NCBI RefSeq assembly: GCF_003369445.1
Contig: NZ_QRCU01000003.1
Location: 1-64,000, forward strand
Direction: 5' to 3'
Length of the DNA: 64,000 bases
DNA from: Arthrobacter silvisoli
GTDB taxonomy: Bacteria > Actinomycetota > Actinomycetes > Actinomycetales > Micrococcaceae
Shown: positions 53,019 to 60,783 of the stretch, piece by piece
Layout: every line of letters starts with the position of its first letter
How positions within the stretch are numbered: the first letter of the stretch is position 1
The notes under the pieces: generated by a model
The model's database searches: none
What the model saw: only the letters and a program-made list of their open reading frames with translations
What the model was told of the DNA's origin: nothing
Made by a program: the position numbers and the translations under genes

Positions 53019-54263
53019 ATGTCCAACCCACTCCGCCATGCCCTCTCCCGCATGGGCGGCCGCGATCCCCACGAACAGCACCGCGCCGCCACTCCCCTGG
53101 AACTGTTCTTCGACCTCACCTTCGTGATCGCCTTCAGCGTGGCAGGCGGCCAGTTCGCACATGCGGTAGCGGAAGACCACCCCGGGCTCGGCCTGATCGG
53201 CTTCGCGATCGCAATGTTCGGCGTGCTGTGGGCCTGGATCAATTTCTCCTGGTTTGCCAGTGCCTACGACACCGACGACTGGATCTTCCGGATCGTCACC
53301 ATGGTGCAGATGGTGGGCGTGCTCATCCTGGCCATGGGGATCGAGCCCGTGTTTCATTCGTTGCTGGAAGAGAAGTACGTCCACAACGAAGTGGTAGTGC
53401 TGGGCTACGTGGTGATGCGCGTGGCATTGATTGTCCAGTGGCTGCGCGCGGCACGGCAGGACCCGCAACGGCGTAAGACGTGCCTGACGTATGCGGGCTT
53501 GCTGACCGTGGTCCAGCTGGGCTGGGTGGCGGCCATCTTCGTAAAGACGGACATCCCCACCACCCTGATGGTCTACGCCCCGTTGATCCTGGCGGAAATG
53601 GTGGTACCCGTGATCGCCGAGCGGAAGGTGAAGACCCCGTGGCATGCGCACCACATCGCCGAACGCTACGGACTGCTGGCCATCATCGCCCTCGGCGAAT
53701 GCCTCATCGGCGCCATCGAGACGCTGCGGTCGATCGTCGCGCTCCACGGCTGGACCCTCGACGCCGCACTCGTCGGCCTCGGCGGAACAGGCCTGGCCTT
53801 CACTCTCTGGTGGGTGTATTTCATCCTGCCGGCGGGCCGGGCCCTGCACCTCCGACGCCACCGTGCCTTCATCTTCGGCTACGGGCACATGCTCATCTTC
53901 GCGTCGATCGCAGCCACGGGAGCCGGCCTCCACGTGCTGGCCTACTACATCGACCACGAGGCCACCATCAGTGCAGCCGCCGCCGTGGCCAGCGTCGCCA
54001 TTCCCGTGGCGGTTTTCAAGGTCACCCTGACCTGGATCTACGGGAGCCTGCTCGGCCTGAACCGCGTCAATCTCCTGCTCGCGTTCCTGGTGGTTGCTGC
54101 GGCGGCCGCCGCTGTTGTCCTTGCCGCGGCAGGGGTTCCGGTGACCATCTGCCTGCTGGTGATCCTCCTTGCCCCCGCCGTGGCCATCGTGGAGGACGAA
54201 CTCGCCGGCCACCGGCGCCGGGCACGGGCGCTCGAGAAACTCGACATCGAAGCGGCGGGCTAA
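53019..54263 (+). CDS. Low-temperature-requirement A (LtrA) family membrane protein
   Basis: The 414-residue protein has about 11-12 hydrophobic helices and the LtrA start ATPLELFFDLTFVIAFSVAG, then WINFSWFASAYDTDDWIFRI and HIAERYGLLAIIALGE. Function is not established; the name comes from a Listeria mutant. ATG 53019 is set by TACTGT (53007-53012), a -10 box 6 bases upstream, suggesting a leaderless mRNA. A strong hairpin follows the stop. Confidence 0.9.
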   Translation: MSNPLRHALSRMGGRDPHEQHRAATPLELFFDLTFVIAFSVAGGQFAHAVAEDHPGLGLIGFAIAMFGVLWAWINFSWFASAYDTDDWIFRIVTMVQMVGVLILAMGIEPVFHSLLEEKYVHNEVVVLGYVVMRVALIVQWLRAARQDPQRRKTCLTYAGLLTVVQLGWVAAIFVKTDIPTTLMVYAPLILAEMVVPVIAERKVKTPWHAHHIAERYGLLAIIALGECLIGAIETLRSIVALHGWTLDAALVGLGGTGLAFTLWWVYFILPAGRALHLRRHRAFIFGYGHMLIFASIAATGAGLHVLAYYIDHEATISAAAAVASVAIPVAVFKVTLTWIYGSLLGLNRVNLLLAFLVVAAAAAAVVLAAAGVPVTICLLVILLAPAVAIVEDELAGHRRRARALEKLDIEAAG

Positions 54264-54288
54264 GGGCGAACTCGCGAAATCGCCGGAA

Positions 54289-54328
54289 CGCTGCGGGGTC
54301 GCTGGAACGTTCCGGCGACCCCGCAGCG
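54289..54328. terminator. GC-rich hairpin after ltrA
   Basis: Perfect 14-bp arms CGCTGCGGGGTCGC (54289-54302) and complement (54315-54328) enclose a loop that itself contains the palindrome GGAACGTTCC. No T-tract follows. It lies between ltrA and the NYN gene and may stop transcription or shield the mRNA end. Confidence 0.65.
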
Positions 54329-54405
54329 CTCCGGCGACCCCGGAGACCCAAGCGCCTGCGGGCCAGCCTCTGGTCCGGCGGCCCGCGGAATGCAAAACTG
54401 GGCGG

Positions 54406-55671
54406 ATGATCGTGCCTTCGAGCCAGGTCCACCGCCCGGGCATCAGGGCGGCCATGTTTGTCGACTTCGACAACGTCTACTCCGGCTTGCAGGCGGTGGA
54501 TCCCGCCGCCGCCAGGGTGTTCGCCGAAGATCCCAAACTGTGGACGTCGGCCTTGGCGGACGGCGGCGGGCGGGATGGCGCCCGGCGTTTCCTGATCCGC
54601 AACTGCTACTTGAACCCCGTCATTTACTCGAAGTACCGCGTGTACTGGACCCGGGCCGGCTTCCGGGTGATCGACTGCCCTTCCCTCACCCAACGGGGAA
54701 AGAGCAGCACCGACATCAACCTCGTCCTCGACGCCATGGATGTCCTTGCCGGGCCGGTGGGCATCGACGAGTTCGTGATCGCCTCCGCCGATGCCGATTT
54801 CACCTCGTTGATCGCAAGATTCCGGGCCGCCGACCGCATCACGACCGTGATCGCCGCCGGACCTGTCGCGTTCGCGTACCGGGAGATGGCGGACCACGTG
54901 GTCGAATCCAACGACTTCGCCGCCATCCTCACCGGATCGTCGGCCGACGCCGGCGCCGGGGTCCTGGCCCGCGCCGAGGGACGCGCGCCAGCACCAGCCC
55001 CACGGAAGGGTGCTGCCGCCAAGGAGGTCAGCAGCCTCGTCCGTTCCTCGCCCGGGCCGGTCACCGGTTCCGTCGCCGCGCACCGGGCATTGACCGCGGA
55101 ACCGTCCCTGAAAACGGACTGGGGCGGCCATGGCAAGTTCGGGGCGTGGATCGCGCAGCTCGGGAATGGGATCGAATACTCGCCGACGCCGACCCCCGGC
55201 TGGGTGTGGGACGCCCGGCGCTTCTCCGCCGCGGACCTGCCCCAGGAGGCGGAGGCGCGCTCCGCCGTCGAGGAGCATGTGACACGGGTGACCGACGTAC
55301 CGGCGCTCTCAAGGCTGCAATTCCGCCAGGTGTTCCTGTCCTTGGAGGCGGTTCTCCGCGAGCACCCGCCCAACAGGAACGAACTCACGCGCTCGGTGCG
55401 CGACCACTGCGTCGCCGCTGGCCACCCCGTGTCCCGCGCAGCGGTGAACTTCATCATCCAAGGGCTGAACTACACGGACGCCCTGGGTGAGGAAGCCACT
55501 GCGGTAAGCCTTGCGACCGCCTGGACCCGGAATGTCGAGGAGCTCTGCCGCCTGGCCCTCCTCGAGTTCGACGAGTCGGAAGTCGCGGAGCTGAGGCGCT
55601 GGGCGGGCGGCGGACTCGTGAAGACGCCCTCGAAGCAGAAACCGAAACCCGAGGCTCCGGCCGAGGACTGA
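54406..55671 (+). CDS. NYN-domain (PIN-like RNase) protein with a C-terminal helical domain
   Basis: The 421-residue protein has a NYN domain in residues 10-180: MFVDFDNVYSGL with Asp20 and Asp22, SSTDINLVLDAMDVL, and VIASADADFTSLIARFR carry the acidic metal-binding residues of PIN/NYN ribonucleases. A low-complexity linker follows, and then a helical C-terminal region (about 290-400; LQFRQVFLSLEAVLREHPPN, GHPVSRAAVNFIIQGLNY) that resembles an OST-HTH/LOTUS RNA-binding domain. Cleavage of structured RNA is the likely role. It stands alone upstream of hipBA. Confidence 0.82.
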   Translation: MIVPSSQVHRPGIRAAMFVDFDNVYSGLQAVDPAAARVFAEDPKLWTSALADGGGRDGARRFLIRNCYLNPVIYSKYRVYWTRAGFRVIDCPSLTQRGKSSTDINLVLDAMDVLAGPVGIDEFVIASADADFTSLIARFRAADRITTVIAAGPVAFAYREMADHVVESNDFAAILTGSSADAGAGVLARAEGRAPAPAPRKGAAAKEVSSLVRSSPGPVTGSVAAHRALTAEPSLKTDWGGHGKFGAWIAQLGNGIEYSPTPTPGWVWDARRFSAADLPQEAEARSAVEEHVTRVTDVPALSRLQFRQVFLSLEAVLREHPPNRNELTRSVRDHCVAAGHPVSRAAVNFIIQGLNYTDALGEEATAVSLATAWTRNVEELCRLALLEFDESEVAELRRWAGGGLVKTPSKQKPKPEAPAED

Positions 55672-55700
55672 AAACAGGCCTCGCAACGCACGGCAGGAAA

Positions 55701-55718
55701 TCGGCACGTACGTGCCGA
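55701..55718. promoter_or_regulatory. HipB operator O1
   Basis: TCGGCACGTACGTGCCGA is a perfect 18-bp palindrome upstream of hipB. An almost identical site lies 72 bases downstream (55773-55790). Paired palindromes of this kind are typical of HipB autoregulation. Confidence 0.78.
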
Positions 55719-55772
55719 ATTTTGCCTGAGATCCCTTGCTCAGAGCCAACTTCCGGGGGCATGATGGCCATA

Positions 55773-55790
55773 TCGGCACGTTCGTGCCGC
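55773..55790. promoter_or_regulatory. HipB operator O2 and promoter
   Basis: TCGGCACGTTCGTGCCGC repeats O1 with two changes. A promoter TTGCTC (55737-55742), 18 bases, CATGAT would start transcription next to or inside O2, so HipB binding here would block RNA polymerase. Confidence 0.7.
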
Positions 55791-55810
55791 TGGCCGACGA
55801 AGGAGCTTCC

Positions 55811-56083
55811 ATGGATCCTGCGGATTTCAGCACCGCCCTGGGCAGCGCCGTCCGTTCCCGTCGCGCCGCGCTTTCCCTCAGCCAGGCCGACGTCGCCGGC
55901 CTCGCCGGAGTCTCCGAACGCTTCGTCCGCTTCGTCGAGCAGGGCAAAACCACCGTCCAGCTCGAACAGCTGCTGGCCGTGCTGGGCACCCTGGGCCTGG
56001 AATTGGACGTGTCCACCGCAGACTCCACCGCAGGCACCACCGCCACCACCGCAAACGCCACTGCCACCGGCACAGCGCCATGA
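55811..56083 (+). CDS. hipB: HipB-type antitoxin (XRE-family regulator)
   Basis: The 90-residue protein has a Cro/C1 helix-turn-helix (GSAVRSRRAALSLSQADVAG, LAGVSERFVRFVEQGKTTVQ) and a Thr/Ala-rich tail. It binds the two palindromes upstream and inhibits HipA. ATG 55811 follows a GAAGGAG site. It is coupled to hipA by an ATGA overlap, the normal order antitoxin then toxin. Confidence 0.9.
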   Translation: MDPADFSTALGSAVRSRRAALSLSQADVAGLAGVSERFVRFVEQGKTTVQLEQLLAVLGTLGLELDVSTADSTAGTTATTANATATGTAP

Positions 56084-57288
56084 CCTTCCACAGGATCGCC
56101 GACGTCTACAAGCAAGGCGTCCTGGCCGGGCGGATTGAGCGACATGCAGGCGGTACCGTGTTCAGCTACCTGCCGAAGTATCTCGACGCCGGAGGGCCGC
56201 CCGTCGCGACCACCCTCCCCCTTGCCAGCGAGCCGGTTTTCACGCCGAGCGGCGCGGTGCCGCCCTACTTCACCGGCCTGCTGCCCGAGGGCCGCCGCCT
56301 GAACTCGCTCCGGCGCTCGGTCAAGGCCAGTGCCGACGACGAACTCGCCCTCCTCATGGCCGCAGGGGGCGACGCGGTGGGCGACGTCCAGACCGTCCCG
56401 CACGGCGAGGCGCCCGCGGAAGGCGGCTCCGCCGTCGTCATGGACCCGAAGCTGCCGCTGGACTTCGACGCCCTGCTGGGTGACTCCGGGCTGATCGACC
56501 CGGTGGCGCTGGCGGGTGTGCAGGACAAGTTATCCGCCGGCATGATCTCGCTCCCGGTGGCGCAGTCCGGCAAGCGCTTCATCCTCAAGCTCAACGCCCC
56601 GGAATTTCCTTTCGTAGTGGAGAACGAATTCCTGATGTTCCGCTATGCGCGCCGGCTGCGGATTCCGGTGGCGGGCGTGCAGCTAGTGCACGACGTCGCG
56701 GGGCGGGCCGGGCTGCTCGTGGAACGTTTCGACCGGATCACCACTGCCGACGGCGCCACGCTGCGGCTTGCAGTCGAGGACGGGGCCCAGGTGATGGGGC
56801 TGTATCCGGCGGACAAATACAGCGTGCCGTACGGTGAGGTGTGTACGGCACTGGCCGCCCATTGCGCCGCCCCGCTGCCGGCGCTGCGGAACCTCGCACT
56901 GCAGTTGGCCTTCGCTTGGCTCACGGGCAACGGCGACCTGCACGCGAAAAACGTCTCCATGGTGCAGTCCCGTCCTGCGCAGGCGGCGTCCGGCGAATAC
57001 ACGGTGGCCCCTGTCTACGACATCCCCTCCACAGTGGTCTACGGCGACAAAACGCTGGCCCTGGGCATCGGCGGCAAGAAGAGCGGCATCTCCCGCAAGC
57101 ACTTCCTGGCGTGGGCCGGGCATCTGGGATTGCCGGCGAAGGCGGCGGCGCGGGCTCTGGACATCGCGCTCAAGGCTGCCGGGCCCCTTGCCGAAGACCT
57201 CGACGGCGGTGCCTCGCCTTTCGGCGAGATGCAGACGAGGGACTGGATCAAGGAGCTCCGGCACCGGCGCCGGCTGATGGAGGGCTAG
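56080..57288 (+). CDS. hipA: HipA-type toxin kinase
   Basis: The 402-residue protein has the HipA N-terminal subdomain (GGTVFSYLPKYLDAGGPPVA, YFTGLLPEGRRLNSLRRSVK), the Gly-rich loop GVQDKLS (146-152), Lys170 in FILK for ATP, the catalytic NGDLHAKN with Asp286, and metal-binding Asp in YDIPST. HipA phosphorylates glutamyl-tRNA synthetase and arrests translation. All key residues are present, so it is probably active. A GluQ-RS gene, a paralogue of the classical target, lies nearby (58531). Confidence 0.92.
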   Translation: MTFHRIADVYKQGVLAGRIERHAGGTVFSYLPKYLDAGGPPVATTLPLASEPVFTPSGAVPPYFTGLLPEGRRLNSLRRSVKASADDELALLMAAGGDAVGDVQTVPHGEAPAEGGSAVVMDPKLPLDFDALLGDSGLIDPVALAGVQDKLSAGMISLPVAQSGKRFILKLNAPEFPFVVENEFLMFRYARRLRIPVAGVQLVHDVAGRAGLLVERFDRITTADGATLRLAVEDGAQVMGLYPADKYSVPYGEVCTALAAHCAAPLPALRNLALQLAFAWLTGNGDLHAKNVSMVQSRPAQAASGEYTVAPVYDIPSTVVYGDKTLALGIGGKKSGISRKHFLAWAGHLGLPAKAAARALDIALKAAGPLAEDLDGGASPFGEMQTRDWIKELRHRRRLMEG

Positions 57289-57361
57289 AACTCTCCGCGT
57301 TGTGGGGGTTGTGGGGTCCGCTCCACGCCGTTTGCGCCACCCAAAGCACGCAGAGCTGGCC

Positions 57362-58519
57362 TCACAACGCCAGCTCCGACACCGCCTTCCGCACCGCGGC
57401 GCTCAGCTCGAAGTTCCTGCAGCCGATACCGCCGGGCTCGGCCTGCTGCGGCACGTAGCCGAACGCCAGCCCGTACACCGGATCCGCGTAGCCCAAGGAC
57501 CCGCTGGCGCCGTCGTGCCCGAAAGCCCGGTAGCTGCCGAACGGCATCCGGGCATGGGACTTCATGAAGACCGTGGCGAAGCAGCTGGTGTCCCCGAACA
57601 CCCGGTCGATCCCGAAGACCTGCTCGGCGGAGACCGCGCGGATGGTCTCCTCGCTGAGCAGGGGCGCGACGGCGGGACGTCCCGTGCCGCCGTCGGCACC
57701 TTCCGGGGCCAGCCCGGTCAGGGCGGCGGCATAAACACGGGCCATGCCTTCCGCGTTGGCGACTCCGGCCACCGAGCTGAGCCCGGCGGCACGCACCTCG
57801 CGGATGTTGGGCAGGTCCAGGATTTCCGCGGTCCCGGCGTTGGCGGCGAGGCCGAAGTGGCTGGCGGGGTCGGTCCAAGGCCGCGAAGGATCGTCCGCCC
57901 AGCGCAGGGCGGCGTAACGCGGCTCCTCCGATTCGGGCAGCCCGAGGAAGAAATCGGCGCCGGCCACCGAACGGATCCGCTCTTCGAAGGCTTCCTGCAG
58001 CGTGTTCCCGGTGATCCTGCGGCAGAGTTCCTCCATGAACACGCCGATGGTCAGGGCGTGGTAACCGAAGGCCGCTCCGGGCTTCCAGAGCGGCGGGAGC
58101 GCGGCGAGCCGGGCGGCGGCCAGTTCGGAGTGGTTGCATTCCTCAAGGGTGAGTCCGCCTTCGATGCCCAGCAGCCCGGCTTGGTGCGAGAGGAGCTGGA
58201 CCACAGTGATGCCGGATTTGCCCTGGGCGCCGAACTCGGGCCAGTACTTGACTACCTCGGCGTCGAGGTCAAGCTCGCCGTCCTGCACCAGCAGTGCGAT
58301 GACCAGTCCAGCCATGCCTTTCGAACAGGAGAATACCCCGGTGACGGAATCGGGGCGGATGTGCGGTCCGCCGCTGAGGTCCAGAACCTTGACGCCGCGA
58401 TGGTAGGCGGCCACCTGGGCGGAATACCCGGGGTCCTCGGCAAGGTAGCGGCCGAAGAGTTCGGCAACGGCTTCGAATCCGGGGGCAACAAGTCCAGGGG
58501 CTGTAATCCGTGCATCCAT
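57362..58519 (-). CDS. Serine hydrolase, beta-lactamase/EstB family
   Basis: The 385-residue class-C beta-lactamase-fold protein has the SxxK motif SCSKG, a YxA/YxN element in GYHALTIG, and a late GHDGASG in place of KTG. This pattern fits EstB-like esterases and transesterases rather than true beta-lactamases. No signal peptide is seen, so it is probably an intracellular esterase. It is upstream of and on the same strand as nothing obvious; gluQ lies 11 bases before its start and may form an operon with it. Confidence 0.88.
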   Translation of the reverse strand: MDARITAPGLVAPGFEAVAELFGRYLAEDPGYSAQVAAYHRGVKVLDLSGGPHIRPDSVTGVFSCSKGMAGLVIALLVQDGELDLDAEVVKYWPEFGAQGKSGITVVQLLSHQAGLLGIEGGLTLEECNHSELAAARLAALPPLWKPGAAFGYHALTIGVFMEELCRRITGNTLQEAFEERIRSVAGADFFLGLPESEEPRYAALRWADDPSRPWTDPASHFGLAANAGTAEILDLPNIREVRAAGLSSVAGVANAEGMARVYAAALTGLAPEGADGGTGRPAVAPLLSEETIRAVSAEQVFGIDRVFGDTSCFATVFMKSHARMPFGSYRAFGHDGASGSLGYADPVYGLAFGYVPQQAEPGGIGCRNFELSAAVRKAVSELAL

Positions 58520-58530
58520 AACTGGCTAGC

Positions 58531-59433
58531 CTAATCCCCGGCGTGCAGGCCGGCCATCGCCGCATCCCACACCCACGGCTCCCTCGGCAGCGCGGCCGCG
58601 TCGAACACCGCGAGCGCCTCCTTGAGCTCGCCAGGCAGCCCAAGGGAGGCGAGGATCAGTTCCCGCACCCCGCCCGCGGAAAGCCCGACGGCGGCAAGGT
58701 CCGCAAGCGTCACGGCACCGTCACGCTTGGCCAGGCGGGCGCCGTCGTGGTTCACCACGAGCGGGACGTGCGCGTACTGCGGCACGGGAAGTCCGAGCAG
58801 CGAGGCGAGGTAGGCCTGCCGGGGCGCGGAGGACAGGAGGTCGTCGCCGCGGACCACCTGGTCGATGCCCTGTTCGGCGTCGTCCACCACCACGGCCAGG
58901 TTGTAGGCAGTGACGCCGTCGTTGCGGCGGAGGACGAAATCGTCCACCGTTCCGAGGTAGCGGCCGTGCAGTTCGTCTTCCACAGTCCACTCGCTGACGC
59001 CGGCGCGGAGCCGGATCGCAGCGGGGCGGCTGGCCCGCCGGATGTTCCGTTCCTCCGCCGTCAGCCGCCGGCATGTCCCGGGGTAGGCGCCCTGCGGGGC
59101 ATGCGGTGCAGACGGCGCGTCCTGGATTTCACGTCGGGTGCAGAAGCATTCGTAAGTGAGGCCGGCTTCCTCCAGCCGCCGGATGGCCTCCGTGTAAAGC
59201 GGACCCCGGTCCGTCTGGCGCACGACGGGGCTGTCCCAGTCGACGCCGACCGCCGACAAATCCCGCAACTGCACTTCTTCCGCGCCGGCCCGGGCCCGGT
59301 CCAGGTCCTCCACCCGGAGCAGGAAGCGCCGGCCGGTGGAACGTGCGAACAGCCACGCCAGGACGGCCGTGCGGAGATTGCCGACGTGCAGTTCACCAGA
59401 GGGGCTGGGAGCGAAGCGGCCGGCTGCTGTCAT
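58531..59433 (-). CDS. gluQ: Glutamyl-Q tRNA(Asp) synthetase
   Basis: The 300-residue protein is a truncated GluRS: RFAPSPSGELHVGNLRTAVL holds the HIGH-type motif, RVEDLDRAR follows, zinc-binding Cys residues are in YECFCTRREI, and LAKRDGA replaces KMSKS. It lacks the anticodon-binding domain. It activates glutamate and attaches it to queuosine in the anticodon of tRNA(Asp). ATG 59433 fits the conserved start; the longer open frame does not. It sits next to hipBA, whose toxin acts on the related GluRS, but no functional link is shown. Confidence 0.92.
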   Translation of the reverse strand: MTAAGRFAPSPSGELHVGNLRTAVLAWLFARSTGRRFLLRVEDLDRARAGAEEVQLRDLSAVGVDWDSPVVRQTDRGPLYTEAIRRLEEAGLTYECFCTRREIQDAPSAPHAPQGAYPGTCRRLTAEERNIRRASRPAAIRLRAGVSEWTVEDELHGRYLGTVDDFVLRRNDGVTAYNLAVVVDDAEQGIDQVVRGDDLLSSAPRQAYLASLLGLPVPQYAHVPLVVNHDGARLAKRDGAVTLADLAAVGLSAGGVRELILASLGLPGELKEALAVFDAAALPREPWVWDAAMAGLHAGD

Positions 59434-60070
59434 GGGTCCAGCGTAATCGGCGGCACCGACGGTAATGCGCTGCCTGACGGAAAAGCACGCCACCGACGGA
59501 AAATGCGCGACGGCGTGCCCGCCGTTCCGCCCCTCCCGGGGCAGCACAAGAGCCCCTCAGCTACCGTCAGAAGCGGTGGAACCGTCAGGATCGGTGGCTC
59601 AGGGGCTCTTATGGTGGCGCCGGCGCGGCCGGCAGGGTGGAGACTGACGTTGGTGTGAACAAGAGTCAATCAGCGGCGACGTCCTTGCGGGACGGTGGTG
59701 TCGGATTCCGGGAGGTGTACCGGGGATTCCGTTGCCGTGTGGGATGCGGCGGTGGCCGGTTCCCTGTGCTGCCACTATTCGAGCAGAGACACTACAGTTG
59801 GCGCAACGGATCGAAGCCGTACTGGTCAATCTGTTCAATAAAGCATCAGGCAATAGACACCTGATGGTCATTTTGCCGGGACTGTTCCCGTAGCCGCCCG
59901 CTGCCATCGCTCCGCGCAGTCAAGGGCCAGATGCTGTGGCGGTGTTCCGCAGGAGCTCCTGACCCGCCGTCCGCGGGCTCCGCACGTAACGGCGTTTTGT
60001 ACAGCACAATGGAAACCAGGTGATCAATCTGGCCAGGAAGCACAGCCACCAGCGGCAGGAAGGCAGAACG
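59434..60070. other. Gene-free stretch between gluQ and the Lrp regulator
   Basis: No frame gives a believable protein. It holds a large hairpin (59548-59610), a GC-rich GGCGCCGGCGCGGCCGGC run after it, then from about 59780 a lower-GC stretch that probably carries the promoter of the Lrp gene (TACTGGTCAATCTG region). I found no tRNA or IS end. Confidence 0.45.
59548..59610. repeat. Large stem-loop with 18-base arms
   Basis: Arms 59548-59565 and 59593-59610 (AAGAGCCCCTCAGC and near complement) pair at 16 of 18 positions. The 27-base spacer contains a nested CGGT-ACCG pairing and a second CCGTCAG word. No gene ends here, so an ordinary terminator is unlikely unless an unannotated transcript exists. 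Confidence 0.7.
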
Positions 60071-60529
60071 ATGCAGGAACTGGACGCAACGGACAAGCGG
60101 ATCCTGGCAGCGCTCGACGACGATCCCCGCCTTCCCGTGATGGTGCTCGCCCAGCGCCTGGGGCTGGCCCGGGGCACCGTGCAGTCGCGGCTGGAGCGGA
60201 TGTCCGAGTCCGGCGCGCTGCGGCCGAACAGCAGCCGGGTGCTGCCCGCTGCGCTGGGCCGCGGGGTGGCCGCGGCGGTGAGCGCCGAGCTCGACCAGCA
60301 CCGGCTGAACGAAGCCATCGCCGCGCTGCGGGACATTCCCGAAGTCCTGGAGTGTCACGCTCCCGCGGGCGACACCGACCTCATCATCCGCGTAGTGGCC
60401 ACCAGCCCGGACGACCTCTACCGGGTGTCCGAGGAAATCCGCCTCTGCCCCGGAATCGTGCGCACCTCCACGAGCATGTTCCTGCGCGAGGTCATCCCCT
60501 ACCGCACCACCGGTCTGCTGCGGGAGTGA
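60071..60529 (+). CDS. Lrp/AsnC-family transcriptional regulator
   Basis: The 152-residue protein has an N-terminal AsnC helix-turn-helix (MQELDATDKRILAALDDDPR, LAQRLGLARGTVQSRLERMS) and a C-terminal RAM/ligand domain (VLECHAPAGDTDLIIRVVAT). It binds amino acids and acts as an octamer or dimer. ATG 60071 has an AGGAAGG site. The target is not clear; it may regulate itself. Confidence 0.9.
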   Translation: MQELDATDKRILAALDDDPRLPVMVLAQRLGLARGTVQSRLERMSESGALRPNSSRVLPAALGRGVAAAVSAELDQHRLNEAIAALRDIPEVLECHAPAGDTDLIIRVVATSPDDLYRVSEEIRLCPGIVRTSTSMFLREVIPYRTTGLLRE

Positions 60530-60594
60530 GGGATCGCCGAGTGGCTGCCGGGGCACACAATCCGGGAGCGCCATGCTTCCGGATTGCCGGAGGC

Positions 60595-60783
60595 TCAACC
60601 AGCGAGCAGCGCGTGCAATGCAGTTCGTTCCTGGGGTGTGAACGTGTCCTCGCTCTCGACATTCTTCCCCCGGTACACAGGGCACTTCTCCCCATCGCCG
60701 CCCGGCACGGCGAACCCGTAGGATCGGCAATGCCGGAACGGCCGGCACGATGTGGGGCACAGACATTCGCTCGGGGGAACCAT
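60595..60783 (-). CDS. Possible 62-residue Cys-rich protein (weak candidate)
   Basis: This minus-strand frame encodes CLCPTSCRPFRHCRSYGF then EKCPVYRGKNVESEDTFTPQ. The four or five Cys and His could bind zinc, and the charged second half looks protein-like. After the stop is a hairpin with perfect 8-bp arms (60558-60565, 60579-60586). Against it: third-position G+C is lower than in neighbours, and its ATG overlaps the start of the WXG100 gene on the other strand. Unconfirmed. Confidence 0.25.
   Translation of the reverse strand: MVPPSECLCPTSCRPFRHCRSYGFAVPGGDGEKCPVYRGKNVESEDTFTPQERTALHALLAG

Noticed and set aside
59551-59607. Possible tRNA-like fold in the hairpin region
   Set aside because: A 7-bp outer stem exists, but the length is only 57 bases and there is no T-loop consensus, anticodon arm or CCA-adjacent pattern.
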